A stretch of DNA of 64,000 bases, from assembly GCA_020630195.1 (NCBI GenBank), contig JAHDBV010000005.1, positions 1 through 64,000 on the forward strand. The letters are read 5' to 3'. Shown piece after piece: positions 36,727 to 45,640 of this stretch (the stretch's first letter is position 1; each line of letters opens with the position of its first letter). The DNA comes from Acidimicrobiales bacterium. Its GTDB lineage: Bacteria; Actinomycetota; Acidimicrobiia; Acidimicrobiales; SZUA-35. The notes beneath the pieces are model-generated. The model saw nothing but the letters and a program-made list of their open reading frames with translations. It had not been told where the DNA came from and ran no database searches. Position numbers and translations under genes: made by a program.

Positions 36727-37074
36727 TCACTCCTCGGCGACGTCGACCGCGAAGCGCTCGGTCTCGCCGGCGTAGAGCTGGTAGAGGTCGTCCGGGCACA
36801 CCTGGGCGACCACGAGATCGTGGAACTCGAGCTGACGCGTGTCGCTCCGCTTCCAGACCTCCACGAGCACCGTGGGGTCGGTGCGGCACAACAGCGCGGC
36901 GAGCTGTTCGAACTCGGCCACCTCCTCGGTGGTGAGATCGGTCTCGAACTCCTGGAGGCGCTCGGCGAAGGTCGGTTCGGGCACGTCCTCACCGCAGGCC
37001 GCCATCCCCAGCACGATCACGACCGACGCGCCGAGCCAGCGGAGGCGGCGACGGCGGTCGATCGGGTGGGGCAC
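36727..37074 (-). CDS. small hypothetical lipoprotein
   Basis: The 115-residue protein starts with a basic stretch, then a hydrophobic core (LGASVVIVLGMAAC, lipobox Cys near residue 27). A Glu-rich helical domain with two further Cys follows. No family is recognised. The GTG at 37072-37074 is preferred because TACGAT lies 6 nt upstream; an upstream in-frame ATG would run through the LexA site of recA. It is divergent from recA. Confidence 0.65.
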   Translation of the reverse strand: MPHPIDRRRRLRWLGASVVIVLGMAACGEDVPEPTFAERLQEFETDLTTEEVAEFEQLAALLCRTDPTVLVEVWKRSDTRQLEFHDLVVAQVCPDDLYQLYAGETERFAVDVAEE

Positions 37075-37080
37075 GCCCGG

Positions 37081-37086
37081 ATCGTA
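37081..37086 (-). promoter_or_regulatory. -10 element of the small lipoprotein gene (leaderless)
   Basis: On the minus strand TACGAT lies 6 nt before the GTG start. Confidence 0.5.
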
Positions 37087-37151
37087 GTTCGCCCGCCGGG
37101 GTCGACGGGGTGGCGCGGACCCCGGTGAGCGGCGGAATCCGGGGTGGGAGG

Positions 37152-37181
37152 TTGCTCCGAACACCTGTTCGGAATTACAGT
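37152..37181 (+). promoter_or_regulatory. recA promoter with LexA (SOS) box
   Basis: The palindrome CCGAACACCTGTTCGG (37157-37172) matches the Gram-positive SOS box CGAAC-N4-GTTCG exactly. It sits between a possible -35 TTGCTC (37152-37157) and -10 TACAGT (37176-37181), 18 bp apart. LexA binding there would block recA transcription until DNA damage. Confidence 0.85.
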
Positions 37182-37312
37182 CGTGGCATCAGCGGCGGCG
37201 CGGTGGCACGGTCGCTGTCACACCCCATCCGTACGGTTGCCGCTGACGACTTCCCCCGTCCGACGCAACGCAACCAACCGCCGGGAGCACGGCGGTGAGA
37301 ACAGGAGCAACC

Positions 37313-38359
37313 GTGGATCGAAGCAAAGCACTCGACATGGCACTCGGCCAGATCGAGAAGCAGTTCGGCAAGGGTTCCGTCATGAAGATGGGGGAGCGCA
37401 CCTCCCTCGGGATCGAATCGATCCCCACGGGGGCGTTGGCCCTCGACCTCGCCCTCGGCATCGGCGGTCTCCCCAAGGGTCGGATCACCGAGATCTACGG
37501 CCCGGAGTCGTCCGGTAAGTCGACGCTCGCCATGCACGTCGTGGCCGAAGCCCAGCGCCAGGGCGGGACCTGCGCCTACATCGACGCCGAGCACGCGATG
37601 GATCCGGTCTACGCCCGAGCCATCGGGGTCGACGTCGACGAGCTGCTGATCTCCCAGCCCGACACCGGGGAGCAGGCCCTCGAGATCTGCGACATCCTCG
37701 TGCGTTCGGGTTCGATCGACGTGGTCGTGATCGACTCGGTGGCGGCGCTCACGCCCCGGGCCGAGATCGAGGGCGAGATGGGCGACACCCACGTGGGTCT
37801 CCAGGCCCGCCTCATGTCGCAGGCCCTCCGGAAGATCACCGGCAACCTCAACAAGACCGACACGATCTGCATCTTCATCAACCAGCTGCGCGAGAAGATC
37901 GGCGTGATGTTCGGCTCGCCCGAGACCACCCCCGGTGGTCGTGCGCTGAAGTTCTACAGCTCGGTCCGTCTCGACATCCGCCGCATCGAGTCCCTCAAGG
38001 ACGGTGCCGAGGTGGTCGGCAACCGGACCCGGGTGAAGGTCGTGAAGAACAAGGTCGCCCCGCCGTTCCGGCAGGCCGAGTTCGACATCATGTACGGCAA
38101 GGGTGTGAGCCGTGAGGGTTCACTGCTCGACATCGCCGTCGACCGGGACTTCGTCAAGAAGTCGGGTGCCTGGTACTCCTACGAGGGCGAGCAGATCGGG
38201 CAGGGCAAGGAAGCGACGAAGCGCTTCCTCACCGAGAACCCGGCGCTGTTCATGGAGATCCAGGACAAGGTCCTGAAAGACGTCGGTCTGATCGAGAGCG
38301 ACGAGGTCGAAGCCGGCCTCGACGATCTCGACCTCGACGCCCCGATCTCGCTCGACTGA
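37313..38359 (+). CDS. recA: recombinase RecA
   Basis: The 348-residue recombinase has Walker [10 protein letters not shown], Walker [11 protein letters not shown], the loop region [21 protein letters not shown], and an acidic C-terminus ([12 protein letters not shown]). It drives strand exchange and LexA cleavage. GTG 37313 is preferred because AGGAG lies 5 nt upstream; an ATG 18 bases earlier is less likely. The leader is about 125 nt with an ACCGCC/GGCGGT hairpin near the ribosome-binding site. recX does not follow. Confidence 0.97.
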   Translation: MDRSKALDMALGQIEKQFGKGSVMKMGERTSLGIESIPTGALALDLALGIGGLPKGRITEIYGPESSGKSTLAMHVVAEAQRQGGTCAYIDAEHAMDPVYARAIGVDVDELLISQPDTGEQALEICDILVRSGSIDVVVIDSVAALTPRAEIEGEMGDTHVGLQARLMSQALRKITGNLNKTDTICIFINQLREKIGVMFGSPETTPGGRALKFYSSVRLDIRRIESLKDGAEVVGNRTRVKVVKNKVAPPFRQAEFDIMYGKGVSREGSLLDIAVDRDFVKKSGAWYSYEGEQIGQGKEATKRFLTENPALFMEIQDKVLKDVGLIESDEVEAGLDDLDLDAPISLD

Positions 38360-38412
38360 GCGACAGGCGAGCACGACCCCCGGCGTTCGCGTCGGCGGCC
38401 GGATAACCTCAT

Positions 38413-38440
38413 CGAACGGCCCGCTCATGCGGGCCGTTCG
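38413..38440 (+). terminator. 12-bp hairpin after recA
   Basis: CGAACGGCCCGC pairs perfectly with GCGGGCCGTTCG around TCAT. There is no long U run (TTGCGTGT follows). It could terminate recA. A TAACCT hexamer at 38404-38409 could also start a transcript at this hairpin, making it the 5' structure of the next mRNA. Confidence 0.55.
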
Positions 38441-38482
38441 TTGCGTGTGGGCACGAACTCACTCGACAGAAGGAGCACCCAG

Positions 38483-39535
38483 ATGGGGCTCGACGACCTC
38501 CGTACCGGCCTGACCTTCGATGACGTCCTGCTCGTCCCTCGCCGGTCGTCCATCCGCTCCCGATCCGACGTGGACCTCTCCACCCGGGCGAGCCGACGCG
38601 TGCATCTGTCGATGCCGATCATCGCGGCCAACATGGACACCGTCTGCGAAGCCGAGATGGCGATCGCCATGGCCCGCCTCGGCGGCATGGGCACGATCCA
38701 CCGCTTCCTGTCGATCGAGGCGCAGAGCGCCATGGTCGCCGAGGTGAAGGCCGCCGGCGACGATCTGCCCGTGGGTGCCGCCATCGGCACGGATCACGAC
38801 GCGATCGAGCGGGCGAAGGCCCTCGCCGACGTGGGTGTCGACGTGCTCGTGCTCGACATCGCCCACGGCCACGCCGACCACGCCATCGACATGGTGACCA
38901 AGATCAAGGCCCAGGTCCCCGACGTGGATCTCATGGCCGGCAACGTGGCCACCCGCCGCGGCGCCGAGGAGCTCGTCGAGGCCGGTGCCGACGCGATCAA
39001 GGTCGGTGTCGGTCCGGGTGGTGTGTGCACGACGCGCATCGTCGCCGGTGTCGGTGTCCCGCAGCTGACGGCCATCGCCGATTGCGCGGGCCTGTCGGTT
39101 CCCGTGATCGCCGATGGCGGGATCAAGACCTCCGGCGACATCGCGAAGGCGCTCGCCGCCGGCGCCTCGACGGTCATGATCGGTTCGCTGTTCGCCGGCA
39201 CGAAGGAGAGCCCGGGTGAGGTCGAGTCGACCAGCAAGGGTCTCGTGAAGCGGGTCCGGGGCATGGCCTCGTTCGAGGCCCTGCACGCCCGCGCCGAGCG
39301 AGACGGTGAGCAGCTCGACGACGAGTACTTCGAACAGCGCGCCGCCGAGGGTGTCGAGGGTTCCGTGCCCTACCGGGGTGAGGTCACCAAGCTCGTCGGC
39401 TCGTTGCTCGCCGGTGTCCGCTCGGGCATGTCGTACTCCGACGCCCGGACGATTCCGGAGTTCTGGGACAACGCCGAGTTCATCCGGGTCACGCCGACGG
39501 GGATGCGGGAGAACCTGCCGCACGCCACCATCTGA
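38483..39535 (+). CDS. IMP dehydrogenase/GMP reductase-family enzyme lacking CBS domains
   Basis: The 350-residue TIM-barrel enzyme has the catalytic loop [17 protein letters not shown] with Cys182, [16 protein letters not shown] and [11 protein letters not shown]. The CBS pair found in most IMPDHs is missing, and the length fits GMP reductase. The active-site flap reads DDEYFEQR, where IMPDH normally has Arg-Tyr, so Arg is replaced by Glu281. Either GMP reductase or a divergent IMPDH is possible. AAGGAG precedes the ATG. The next gene starts two bases after its stop. Confidence 0.82.
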   Translation: MGLDDLRTGLTFDDVLLVPRRSSIRSRSDVDLSTRASRRVHLSMPIIAANMDTVCEAEMAIAMARLGGMGTIHRFLSIEAQSAMVAEVKAAGDDLPVGAAIGTDHDAIERAKALADVGVDVLVLDIAHGHADHAIDMVTKIKAQVPDVDLMAGNVATRRGAEELVEAGADAIKVGVGPGGVCTTRIVAGVGVPQLTAIADCAGLSVPVIADGGIKTSGDIAKALAAGASTVMIGSLFAGTKESPGEVESTSKGLVKRVRGMASFEALHARAERDGEQLDDEYFEQRAAEGVEGSVPYRGEVTKLVGSLLAGVRSGMSYSDARTIPEFWDNAEFIRVTPTGMRENLPHATI

Positions 39536-39536
39536 C

Positions 39537-40667
39537 GTGGGCGTCACCCCGAGGTACGACGCGGCCATCTTCGACATGGACGGCCTGTTGGTCGAGTCGG
39601 AGTCGAAGTGGCGGATCGCCGAGTTCGAGGTCACCGCGTCGCTCGGCATCGATGTCGACGACGCCTACTTCGAGTCGACCATGGGCATGCGCATGGCCGA
39701 GATCGCCGTGAAGTGGTTCCGGGATCACGGGCTCCCGGTCGAGGGCGACGGGGCAGCGATCCCGCCCGCCGCCGAGGTCGCCGCCCGCACCGTGGCCCGG
39801 ACCATCGAACTCGTCATCGCGGATGCCGAACCCCTCCCCGGCGTCCTCGCCACGCTCGACCGCTGTCGCGACGCCGGGCTCCGGGTTGCGCTCTGCAGCT
39901 CGTCCGACCTGTCCATGATCGAGGCCATCACCGACGCGCTCGGCATCGGCGAACGATTCGAGATCCGACACTCCGCCCAGTTCGACGCCCACGGCAAGCC
40001 GCATCCCGAGCCGTACCTGGTTACCGCCGCCGAGCTCGGGGTCGCGCCCGGGCGATGCCTCGTGTTCGAGGACTCGCTCGCCGGATGCGTGTCGGCCACG
40101 GCCGCCGGCATGTCGGTGGTCGCCGTGCCCGGCAGGGACGCACTCGGTTCCGGACGTTTCGGCTTCTGTGCGCTGTCACTCGCGTCGCTCGATCAGCTCG
40201 ACGGCGACACCTTCGACCGGTTGTGCTCGGGCGTCTCGCCCTCGTCGGCGAGCCGACCCCGGTTCCACCTGGCCATCGGTGTCGACGATCTCGATCGGGC
40301 CCGGACCTTCTACGGCGACGTCCTCGGCTGCGCCGAAGGCCGCTCGGCCGAGACCTGGATCGACTTCGACCTCTTCGGCCACCAGGTGGTGGTCCACCTC
40401 GACCCCGCACCCCGGGGCGAGGTGACGACGAACGACGTCGACGGGAAGCAGGTGCCCGCCGAACACTTCGGTGCACTCCTGCCCGTCGGGTTGTGGCGAG
40501 ACGTCGTCGATCGGCTCCGCGCCGCGGGCACGACCTTCCTGATCGAGCCGAACGTCCGGTTCGCCGGCGAGGCCGGCGAACAACACACCACCTTCGTGCT
40601 CGACCCGGCGGGCAACGCGTTGGAGTTCAAGGCGTTCGCCGACGACCGGCAGACCTTCGCCCCCTGA
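39537..40667 (+). CDS. HAD-family hydrolase fused to a VOC domain
   Basis: The 376-residue protein joins two enzymes in one frame. Residues 8-225 are a beta-phosphoglucomutase-like HAD phosphatase: IFDMDG with nucleophile Asp13, CSSSD motif II, Lys154 in HGKPHPEP and VFEDS motif IV. Residues 241-372 are a VOC fold: FHLAIGVDDLDRARTFYG, VVHLDPAP and LDPAGNALEFKAF, with probable metal ligands His244, His287 and Glu363. Substrates are unknown. The GTG start lies just after the IMPDH/GMPR stop, suggesting one operon. Confidence 0.82.
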   Translation: MGVTPRYDAAIFDMDGLLVESESKWRIAEFEVTASLGIDVDDAYFESTMGMRMAEIAVKWFRDHGLPVEGDGAAIPPAAEVAARTVARTIELVIADAEPLPGVLATLDRCRDAGLRVALCSSSDLSMIEAITDALGIGERFEIRHSAQFDAHGKPHPEPYLVTAAELGVAPGRCLVFEDSLAGCVSATAAGMSVVAVPGRDALGSGRFGFCALSLASLDQLDGDTFDRLCSGVSPSSASRPRFHLAIGVDDLDRARTFYGDVLGCAEGRSAETWIDFDLFGHQVVVHLDPAPRGEVTTNDVDGKQVPAEHFGALLPVGLWRDVVDRLRAAGTTFLIEPNVRFAGEAGEQHTTFVLDPAGNALEFKAFADDRQTFAP

Positions 40668-40696
40668 GGCACCTCCGGGCCGCCCCGGACGCGGCA

Positions 40697-40725
40697 CGGG
40701 CCCGGCACGCTCGATGCCGGACCCG
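40697..40725 (+). terminator. hairpin after the HAD-VOC gene
   Basis: CGGGCCCGGCA and TGCCGGACCCG form an 11-bp stem with one mismatch around a 7-base loop. There is no U run. It probably ends transcription of the HAD-VOC gene ahead of the gnd leader. Confidence 0.45.
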
Positions 40726-40814
40726 CGCATTCCTGGAGGAGAACGCGGCCCGCTCATGGCCGCTCGGTTGTTCTAGCCGGAGCCCGGGCCCGCAGTGCCC
40801 AAATCGTGAGATTC

Positions 40815-40974
40815 CGTGGCTGTGTGCGTCGGGATTCCCCGAACCCGGAAGGTGCCACGCGGCCGGGCGGTTGGGACGGCAGACTCGTGCAACGGTCACG
40901 AGCCGGGACCCCACCGCAGTGCCGCGGTCCGGCCGTCCCGGGATCCGAGTGTGGCGCCGCGCCTGGCGCGACAC
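40815..40974 (+). ncRNA. structured leader RNA of the gnd operon (candidate cis-regulatory element)
   Basis: The 328-base gap before gnd has no convincing gene but is rich in pairing. A first domain closes with CGTGGC/GCCACG (40815-40820, 40854-40859) around TCGGG(ATTC)CCCGA. A second is a compact three-way junction: P1 GGGACGG/CCGTCCC (40873-40879, 40933-40939), P2 CTCGTG/CACGAG and P3 CCGGGACC/GGTCCGG with one bulge. A hairpin at 40949-40974 lies just before AAGGAG. A riboswitch-like role is inferred; GC-rich DNA can pair by chance. Confidence 0.45.
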
Positions 40975-40995
40975 CGAAGCCAACCAAGGAGCGAC

Positions 40996-42033
40996 ATGGG
41001 CGAGACGACGAAGCAGCTGGGCATGATCGGCCTCGGCCGGATGGGCGCCAACCTGGTGCGGCGGTGTGCCGCCGCGGGGATCGAGTGTGTCGCCTACGAC
41101 CGTGACGCCGATGCCGTCCAGACCCTCGTCGACGAGGGCGTCGCCGTCGGCGCCGACTCGGTCGAGGATCTCGTGTCGAAGCTCGACGGCCCCCGAGCGG
41201 TGTGGGTCATGGTGCCGGCCGCTGTCGCCGGCATGGTCGTCCACGACGTCGCCGACCACCTCGCCGAGGGCGACATCGTCATCGACGGTGGCAACAGCCA
41301 CTACCCGGCCGACATCGAGCGGTCCCACGTGCTCGCCAAGAAGGGCGTCCGCTACGTCGACGTGGGCACCTCCGGCGGTGTCTGGGGCCTCGATCGGGGC
41401 TACTGCATGATGATCGGCGGCGAAGACGAGGCCGTGGCCTACCTCGATCCGGTCTTCCGTGCCCTGGCGCCCGGCGTCGACGCCGCCGAGCGCACGCCCG
41501 GACGCGACGGCGAGCCGGCCCAGGCCGAGTACGGCTACCTCCACTGCGGGCCCGCCGGTTCCGGCCACTTCGTGAAGATGGTCCACAACGGCATCGAGTA
41601 CGCCATCATGCAGGCCTACGCCGAGGGGTTCGCCCTCATGGAGCGAGCCGACGTCGGAACCGAGGAACGCTCGGCCGACACCAACACCGCCCCGATGGGC
41701 AACCCCGCACACTTCCAGTACGACCTCGATCTCCCGGCCATCGCCGAGGTGTGGCGACGGGGCAGCGTGATCGGGTCCTGGCTGCTCGACCTCACCGCGC
41801 AGTCGCTCGTCGACGATCCCGACCTCGACGGGTTCGGCGGGTACGTGTCCGACTCCGGCGAGGGTCGCTGGACCGTGTTGGCCGCCGTCGAGGCCGGCGC
41901 ACCCGTCCCGACCATCGCCGACGCGCTCTTCGCCCGCTTCCAGTCTCGCGGCAACGCCGACTACGGCAACAAGATGCTCTCGGCGATGCGCAACGCCTTC
42001 GGCGGGCATCTCGAGAAGAAGGTGGCCGAATGA
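40996..42033 (+). CDS. gnd: 6-phosphogluconate dehydrogenase (decarboxylating), short form
   Basis: The 345-residue enzyme oxidises 6-phosphogluconate to ribulose 5-phosphate. It has [38 protein letters not shown] and the catalytic Lys/Asn region [13 protein letters not shown]. The length fits the short GntZ/YqeC-like class rather than the 470-residue class. AAGGAG lies 4 nt before the ATG. It is first in a gnd-zwf-ROK-pgl operon with overlapping genes and follows the structured leader. Confidence 0.94.
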   Translation: MGETTKQLGMIGLGRMGANLVRRCAAAGIECVAYDRDADAVQTLVDEGVAVGADSVEDLVSKLDGPRAVWVMVPAAVAGMVVHDVADHLAEGDIVIDGGNSHYPADIERSHVLAKKGVRYVDVGTSGGVWGLDRGYCMMIGGEDEAVAYLDPVFRALAPGVDAAERTPGRDGEPAQAEYGYLHCGPAGSGHFVKMVHNGIEYAIMQAYAEGFALMERADVGTEERSADTNTAPMGNPAHFQYDLDLPAIAEVWRRGSVIGSWLLDLTAQSLVDDPDLDGFGGYVSDSGEGRWTVLAAVEAGAPVPTIADALFARFQSRGNADYGNKMLSAMRNAFGGHLEKKVAE

Positions 42034-43400
42034 GCAGCGAGGCCCCCCGTCGGGCGACGGCCGACACCTCGATGGTCGGCGACGTCCTCGTCCTGTTCGG
42101 CATCACCGGCGACCTCGGGCGCAAGAAGCTGTTCCCGTCGCTCTACCGGCTCGAGGAGGAGGGTTCGCTGCAGGTGCCGGTCATCGGTGTGGCTTCCTCC
42201 GACTGGGACGTGCCGACCCTGCGGGCCAAGGCCCGCGAGGCGCTCGATGCCGCCGACATCGAGGTCGACGACGAGGTGTTCGAGCGGTTCGCCGACCGGC
42301 TCGACTACGTCTCGGGCGACTACCGCGAACCGGCCACCTTCGAGCAGGTGTCGGAGAAGGTCGGCGATGCCGCCTGTCCCGTCTGCTACCTGGCCATCCC
42401 GCCGTTCCTGTTCTCGACCGTGACCGACGGCCTCGGTGCGACCGGCCTCAACCGCGGACGAGTGGTACTCGAGAAGCCGTTCGGCCGCGATCTCTCGTCG
42501 TCCCGCGAGCTCGCGGAGTCGGTGGCCCGGCACTACCCGGAGGAGCGGACCTACCGGATCGACCACTTCCTCGGCAAGGAGCCGATCCTCAACCTGCTGG
42601 TGTTCCGGTTCGCGAACTCGATCCTCGAGCCGCTGTGGAACCGCCAGCACATCGAGTCGGTCGACATCCGGATGGCCGAGGCGTTCGGCGTCGAAGGCCG
42701 CGGCAAGTTCTACGACGAGGTGGGTGCGCTGCGCGACGTCGTCCAGAACCACCTGCTGCAGATCGTGTCGCTGCTGGCCATGGAGCCGCCGGTGACCGAC
42801 TCGGCCGAGGCGTTCCAGCTCGAGTCGACCAAGGTGCTGCAGGCCATCACACCGCTCGACCCCGAGAAGGTCTGGCGAGGCCGCTACGAGGGCTTCATCA
42901 ACGAGGACGGCGTCGATCCCGACTCCGACACCGAGACCTACGTGGCGCTCGAGCTCGAGATCGACAACTGGCGCTGGGGTGGCGTGCCCTGGCGCATCAA
43001 GGCCGGCAAGGGGATGGACGAGACCCTCACCGAGGCGATCGTGACCTTCCGCCGCCCGCCCCAGTCGCTGTTCAGCGATCCCGGACACGCCGCCGAGCCG
43101 AACCGGCTCCGCCTCCAGGTGAAGCCGAACGACCTCATCACCTTCGAGCTCCAGGCCAAGCGGCCCGGGCAGAACCTCGTCGCCGAGCCGATCGAGCTCG
43201 AGGTCGACCACCACGGCATCGACGACGGTCCCGCCGCCTACACCCGGCTGCTCGCCGACGCGCTGGAGGGCGACAAGCGACTCTTCGCCCACGGCGACCA
43301 GGTCGATCTCGGCTGGCAGATCGTCCAGCCGGTGCTCGACGACCCCCGCCCGGTGATCCCCTACAAGCGCGGCGTGGCCGACCCGGGTTCCGGCCGATGA
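42030..43400 (+). CDS. zwf: glucose-6-phosphate dehydrogenase
   Basis: The 456-residue enzyme commits glucose 6-phosphate to the oxidative pentose phosphate pathway and makes NADPH. It has the nucleotide loop [11 protein letters not shown] (24-34), EKPFG (148-152) and the catalytic RIDHFLGKE (176-184). The ATG overlaps the gnd stop (ATGA). Placing zwf after gnd with glk-like and pgl genes gives all steps from glucose to ribulose 5-phosphate. Confidence 0.96.
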   Translation: MSSEAPRRATADTSMVGDVLVLFGITGDLGRKKLFPSLYRLEEEGSLQVPVIGVASSDWDVPTLRAKAREALDAADIEVDDEVFERFADRLDYVSGDYREPATFEQVSEKVGDAACPVCYLAIPPFLFSTVTDGLGATGLNRGRVVLEKPFGRDLSSSRELAESVARHYPEERTYRIDHFLGKEPILNLLVFRFANSILEPLWNRQHIESVDIRMAEAFGVEGRGKFYDEVGALRDVVQNHLLQIVSLLAMEPPVTDSAEAFQLESTKVLQAITPLDPEKVWRGRYEGFINEDGVDPDSDTETYVALELEIDNWRWGGVPWRIKAGKGMDETLTEAIVTFRRPPQSLFSDPGHAAEPNRLRLQVKPNDLITFELQAKRPGQNLVAEPIELEVDHHGIDDGPAAYTRLLADALEGDKRLFAHGDQVDLGWQIVQPVLDDPRPVIPYKRGVADPGSGR

Positions 43401-44287
43401 GGGAACCGGTCGTCGCCATCGATCTCGGCGGCACGAACCTGCGGGCGGCGCTCGTGCGCGCCGATGGCGAGATCATCCGGCGGGACAAGATCCCCACCCC
43501 GGTCGACGACCCCCGCCCCGACGCCCTGACGTCGCTGATGCGGACCATGGCCGACGGCTCCGACTGTCGTCGAGCCGTGGTGGGCATCCCCGGTCGGATC
43601 GACAACGCCGAGGACCGACTCGTCGACGCACCCAACCTCCCCGATGGGTGGGACGCCTGGCTCACCGAGGCCTGGCTCGCCGAGGAGACGGGTCTGTCGG
43701 TGAGCCTCGCCAACGACGCCGACCTGGCCGCGGTCGGTGAGGGTTCGTTCGGCGCCGGACGCCACGCCGCCGACGTCGTCTACGTCACGATCTCCACCGG
43801 CATCGGCGCCGGGGTGATGCTCGGCGACCGTGTGGTCGTCGGGCGGTTCTCCGGTGGCGAGATCGGGCACACGATCGCGGACATCGACGCCCATCGCCGG
43901 GGTGCCCCCGACACGGTGGAGACGATCGGCTCGGGGTCCGCGATCCAGCGCCGCCTCGAGGCGTCGGAGCTGACCGAGCGGGGCGCGGCGTTCACCGACC
44001 TCGTCCGCGACGGGGTACCGGCCGCCGTCGCCATCTTCGACGAGGCGATGACCGCGGCGGCCGTGGGCATCACCAACCTCGCCTGGATCTTCGCGCCCTC
44101 GATGGTCGTCATCGGTGGCGGTGTCGGACTCAACGCCGACCTGGTCCACCCGCCCATCCGGTCGATGCTCGGTGAACGCGGTCCCGAGCTGGGCTTCGAG
44201 ATCGAGGTCGTCGCCGCCGAACTCGGCGACGACGCGGCCCTCGTCGGCGCCGCGGCGTGGTTCGACGCCATCGGTCGCAGCTCGTGA
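43397..44287 (+). CDS. ROK-family sugar kinase (probable glucokinase)
   Basis: The 296-residue kinase has [14 protein letters not shown] (phosphate 1), GIPGRID, the catalytic Asp in [13 protein letters not shown] and [12 protein letters not shown]. The ROK zinc motif (CxCGxxGCxE) is absent after GEIGHTIAD, so it belongs to zinc-free members. The operon context makes glucokinase the likely role. Start and stop overlap zwf (ATGA) and pgl (GTGA). Confidence 0.85.
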   Translation: MREPVVAIDLGGTNLRAALVRADGEIIRRDKIPTPVDDPRPDALTSLMRTMADGSDCRRAVVGIPGRIDNAEDRLVDAPNLPDGWDAWLTEAWLAEETGLSVSLANDADLAAVGEGSFGAGRHAADVVYVTISTGIGAGVMLGDRVVVGRFSGGEIGHTIADIDAHRRGAPDTVETIGSGSAIQRRLEASELTERGAAFTDLVRDGVPAAVAIFDEAMTAAAVGITNLAWIFAPSMVVIGGGVGLNADLVHPPIRSMLGERGPELGFEIEVVAAELGDDAALVGAAAWFDAIGRSS

Positions 44288-44976
44288 CCGATCGACACCA
44301 GGTCGTGGTGAGCGACGACTGGGTCGAACAGGGTGCCGCCCTCATCGCCGACGCCATCCGGTCCGCGCTCGCGTCCCGTGGTCGTGCCGTCGTCGCCGTC
44401 TCCGGTGGCTCGACGCCACGGCCCGTGTTCGAACGCCTCGCATCCACCGACCTCGACTGGTCGGCGGTGACCATCACCCAGGTCGACGAGCGTGTCGCTC
44501 CCGATGGCCACGCCGACCGGAACCTCGGCGACCTCGAGGCGGCACTCGGCGCGACGGGTGCGGTCATCGTGCCCCTTCCGGTGCTCTGGCCGGATCCGGA
44601 GGCGAGCGCCACCTGGTGGTCGACGGTCCTCGACCGGGCCGGGGTGCGGCGTGACGACCGGGGCTGGCCCGTGTTCGACGTCGTGCATCTCGGACTCGGG
44701 ACCGACGGCCACACCGCATCGCTGATCCCCGGCGATCCGGTCCTCGACGTGACCGACCGTGTCCTCGCGGTGACCGGCGACTACCAGGGCCGGCAGCGGG
44801 TGACGTTGACCCGCCCGGTGCTCGATCGGGCCGCCGCAACGGTGTGGCTCGCTCCCGGCGCCGCCAAGGCGGGCATGGTCGCTCGCCTCATCGCCGGCGA
44901 TCCGACCATCCCGGGCGGGCTCGTGCAGCCCGATGACGGCACCTCGACGATCGTCACCGACACGCCGCCCGGCTGA
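44284..44976 (+). CDS. pgl: 6-phosphogluconolactonase
   Basis: The 230-residue protein has the NagB/Pgl fold: VAVSGGSTPRPVFERL, TQVDERVAPDGHADRN and HLGLGTDGHTASLIPGD. It hydrolyses 6-phosphoglucono-lactone, the step between Zwf and Gnd. The GTG start overlaps the ROK kinase stop and completes the operon. Confidence 0.92.
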   Translation: MTDRHQVVVSDDWVEQGAALIADAIRSALASRGRAVVAVSGGSTPRPVFERLASTDLDWSAVTITQVDERVAPDGHADRNLGDLEAALGATGAVIVPLPVLWPDPEASATWWSTVLDRAGVRRDDRGWPVFDVVHLGLGTDGHTASLIPGDPVLDVTDRVLAVTGDYQGRQRVTLTRPVLDRAAATVWLAPGAAKAGMVARLIAGDPTIPGGLVQPDDGTSTIVTDTPPG

Positions 44977-45043
44977 GTCGCACGGCCGGCGAGACGTGAC
45001 GGATCGCCCATGGGGCGATCCCGGGGTGCCGCCGCGCCGGAAG

Positions 45044-45049
45044 TACCCT
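45044..45049 (+). promoter_or_regulatory. -10 element of the membrane-protein gene at 45056 (leaderless)
   Basis: TACCCT lies 6 nt before the GTG. Confidence 0.5.
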
Positions 45050-45055
45050 GGTGAC

Positions 45056-45592
45056 GTGCGCTCCGTCCGGACGATCGTGCTCATGGCCCTCGGGGCCGGT
45101 GGCATGCTCGCCGCGCACGTCACCGCGGATTCCCTCGCCGCCCTGCTCTCACTCGACGGCACGCTCGATGTCGCCCACGGGCACCTGCGGACCGCCGTCG
45201 CGGTGGTGGCGCCGCTCGCTGCCATCGCGCTCATCACCGCCGCCGTCGATCTCGCCCGCCGTGCCGAGATCCGGATCCGTCCCGGTGCGGTGCTCGCCGC
45301 CGAACTCGGTGCATTCGCGATTCTGGAGATCGGCGAACGCCTCCTCCAGGGCATCGACCCCGCCGCGGCGCTCGGGTCGCTGCCGTTCTGGTTGGCGGTC
45401 GCCCTCCAGCCCCTGTTCGCCTGGGTCATCGTCAGCCTCATCGGCGGTGCCGCCGAGGCGCTGCGTTGGTTCATCGACGAAGGCCCCGAGCCGCCTTCGG
45501 GTGGCCGACGGGCCCTGCGTCCCGCCGTCGTCCCGGTCCGTTCCGGGCGTCGGGTCCGCCCCCATGGGCAACGAGGTCCTCCCCGGGTCTGA
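45056..45592 (+). CDS. hypothetical membrane protein
   Basis: The 178-residue protein has about four hydrophobic segments: IVLMALGAGGMLAAHV, AVAVVAPLAAIALITAA, VLAAELGAFAILEIG and FWLAVALQPLFAWVIVSLIG. The tail is basic and Pro/Arg-rich. No family is recognised. The GTG follows TACCCT by 6 nt. It lies 48 bases before a His-rich lipoprotein gene, and the next two genes follow in the same direction, so they may form one unit. Confidence 0.6.
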   Translation: MRSVRTIVLMALGAGGMLAAHVTADSLAALLSLDGTLDVAHGHLRTAVAVVAPLAAIALITAAVDLARRAEIRIRPGAVLAAELGAFAILEIGERLLQGIDPAAALGSLPFWLAVALQPLFAWVIVSLIGGAAEALRWFIDEGPEPPSGGRRALRPAVVPVRSGRRVRPHGQRGPPRV

Positions 45593-45640
45593 CACCTCCG
45601 CTGTCAGCACACACCCGAACACGAAGGACTTCCCGAACCC

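Noticed and set aside
40668-40995. tRNA gene in the gnd upstream gap
   Set aside because: A 7-bp closing stem exists, but there is no TTCGANNC T-loop, no CCA-adjacent discriminator pattern and only two inner arms, so it is not a tRNA.
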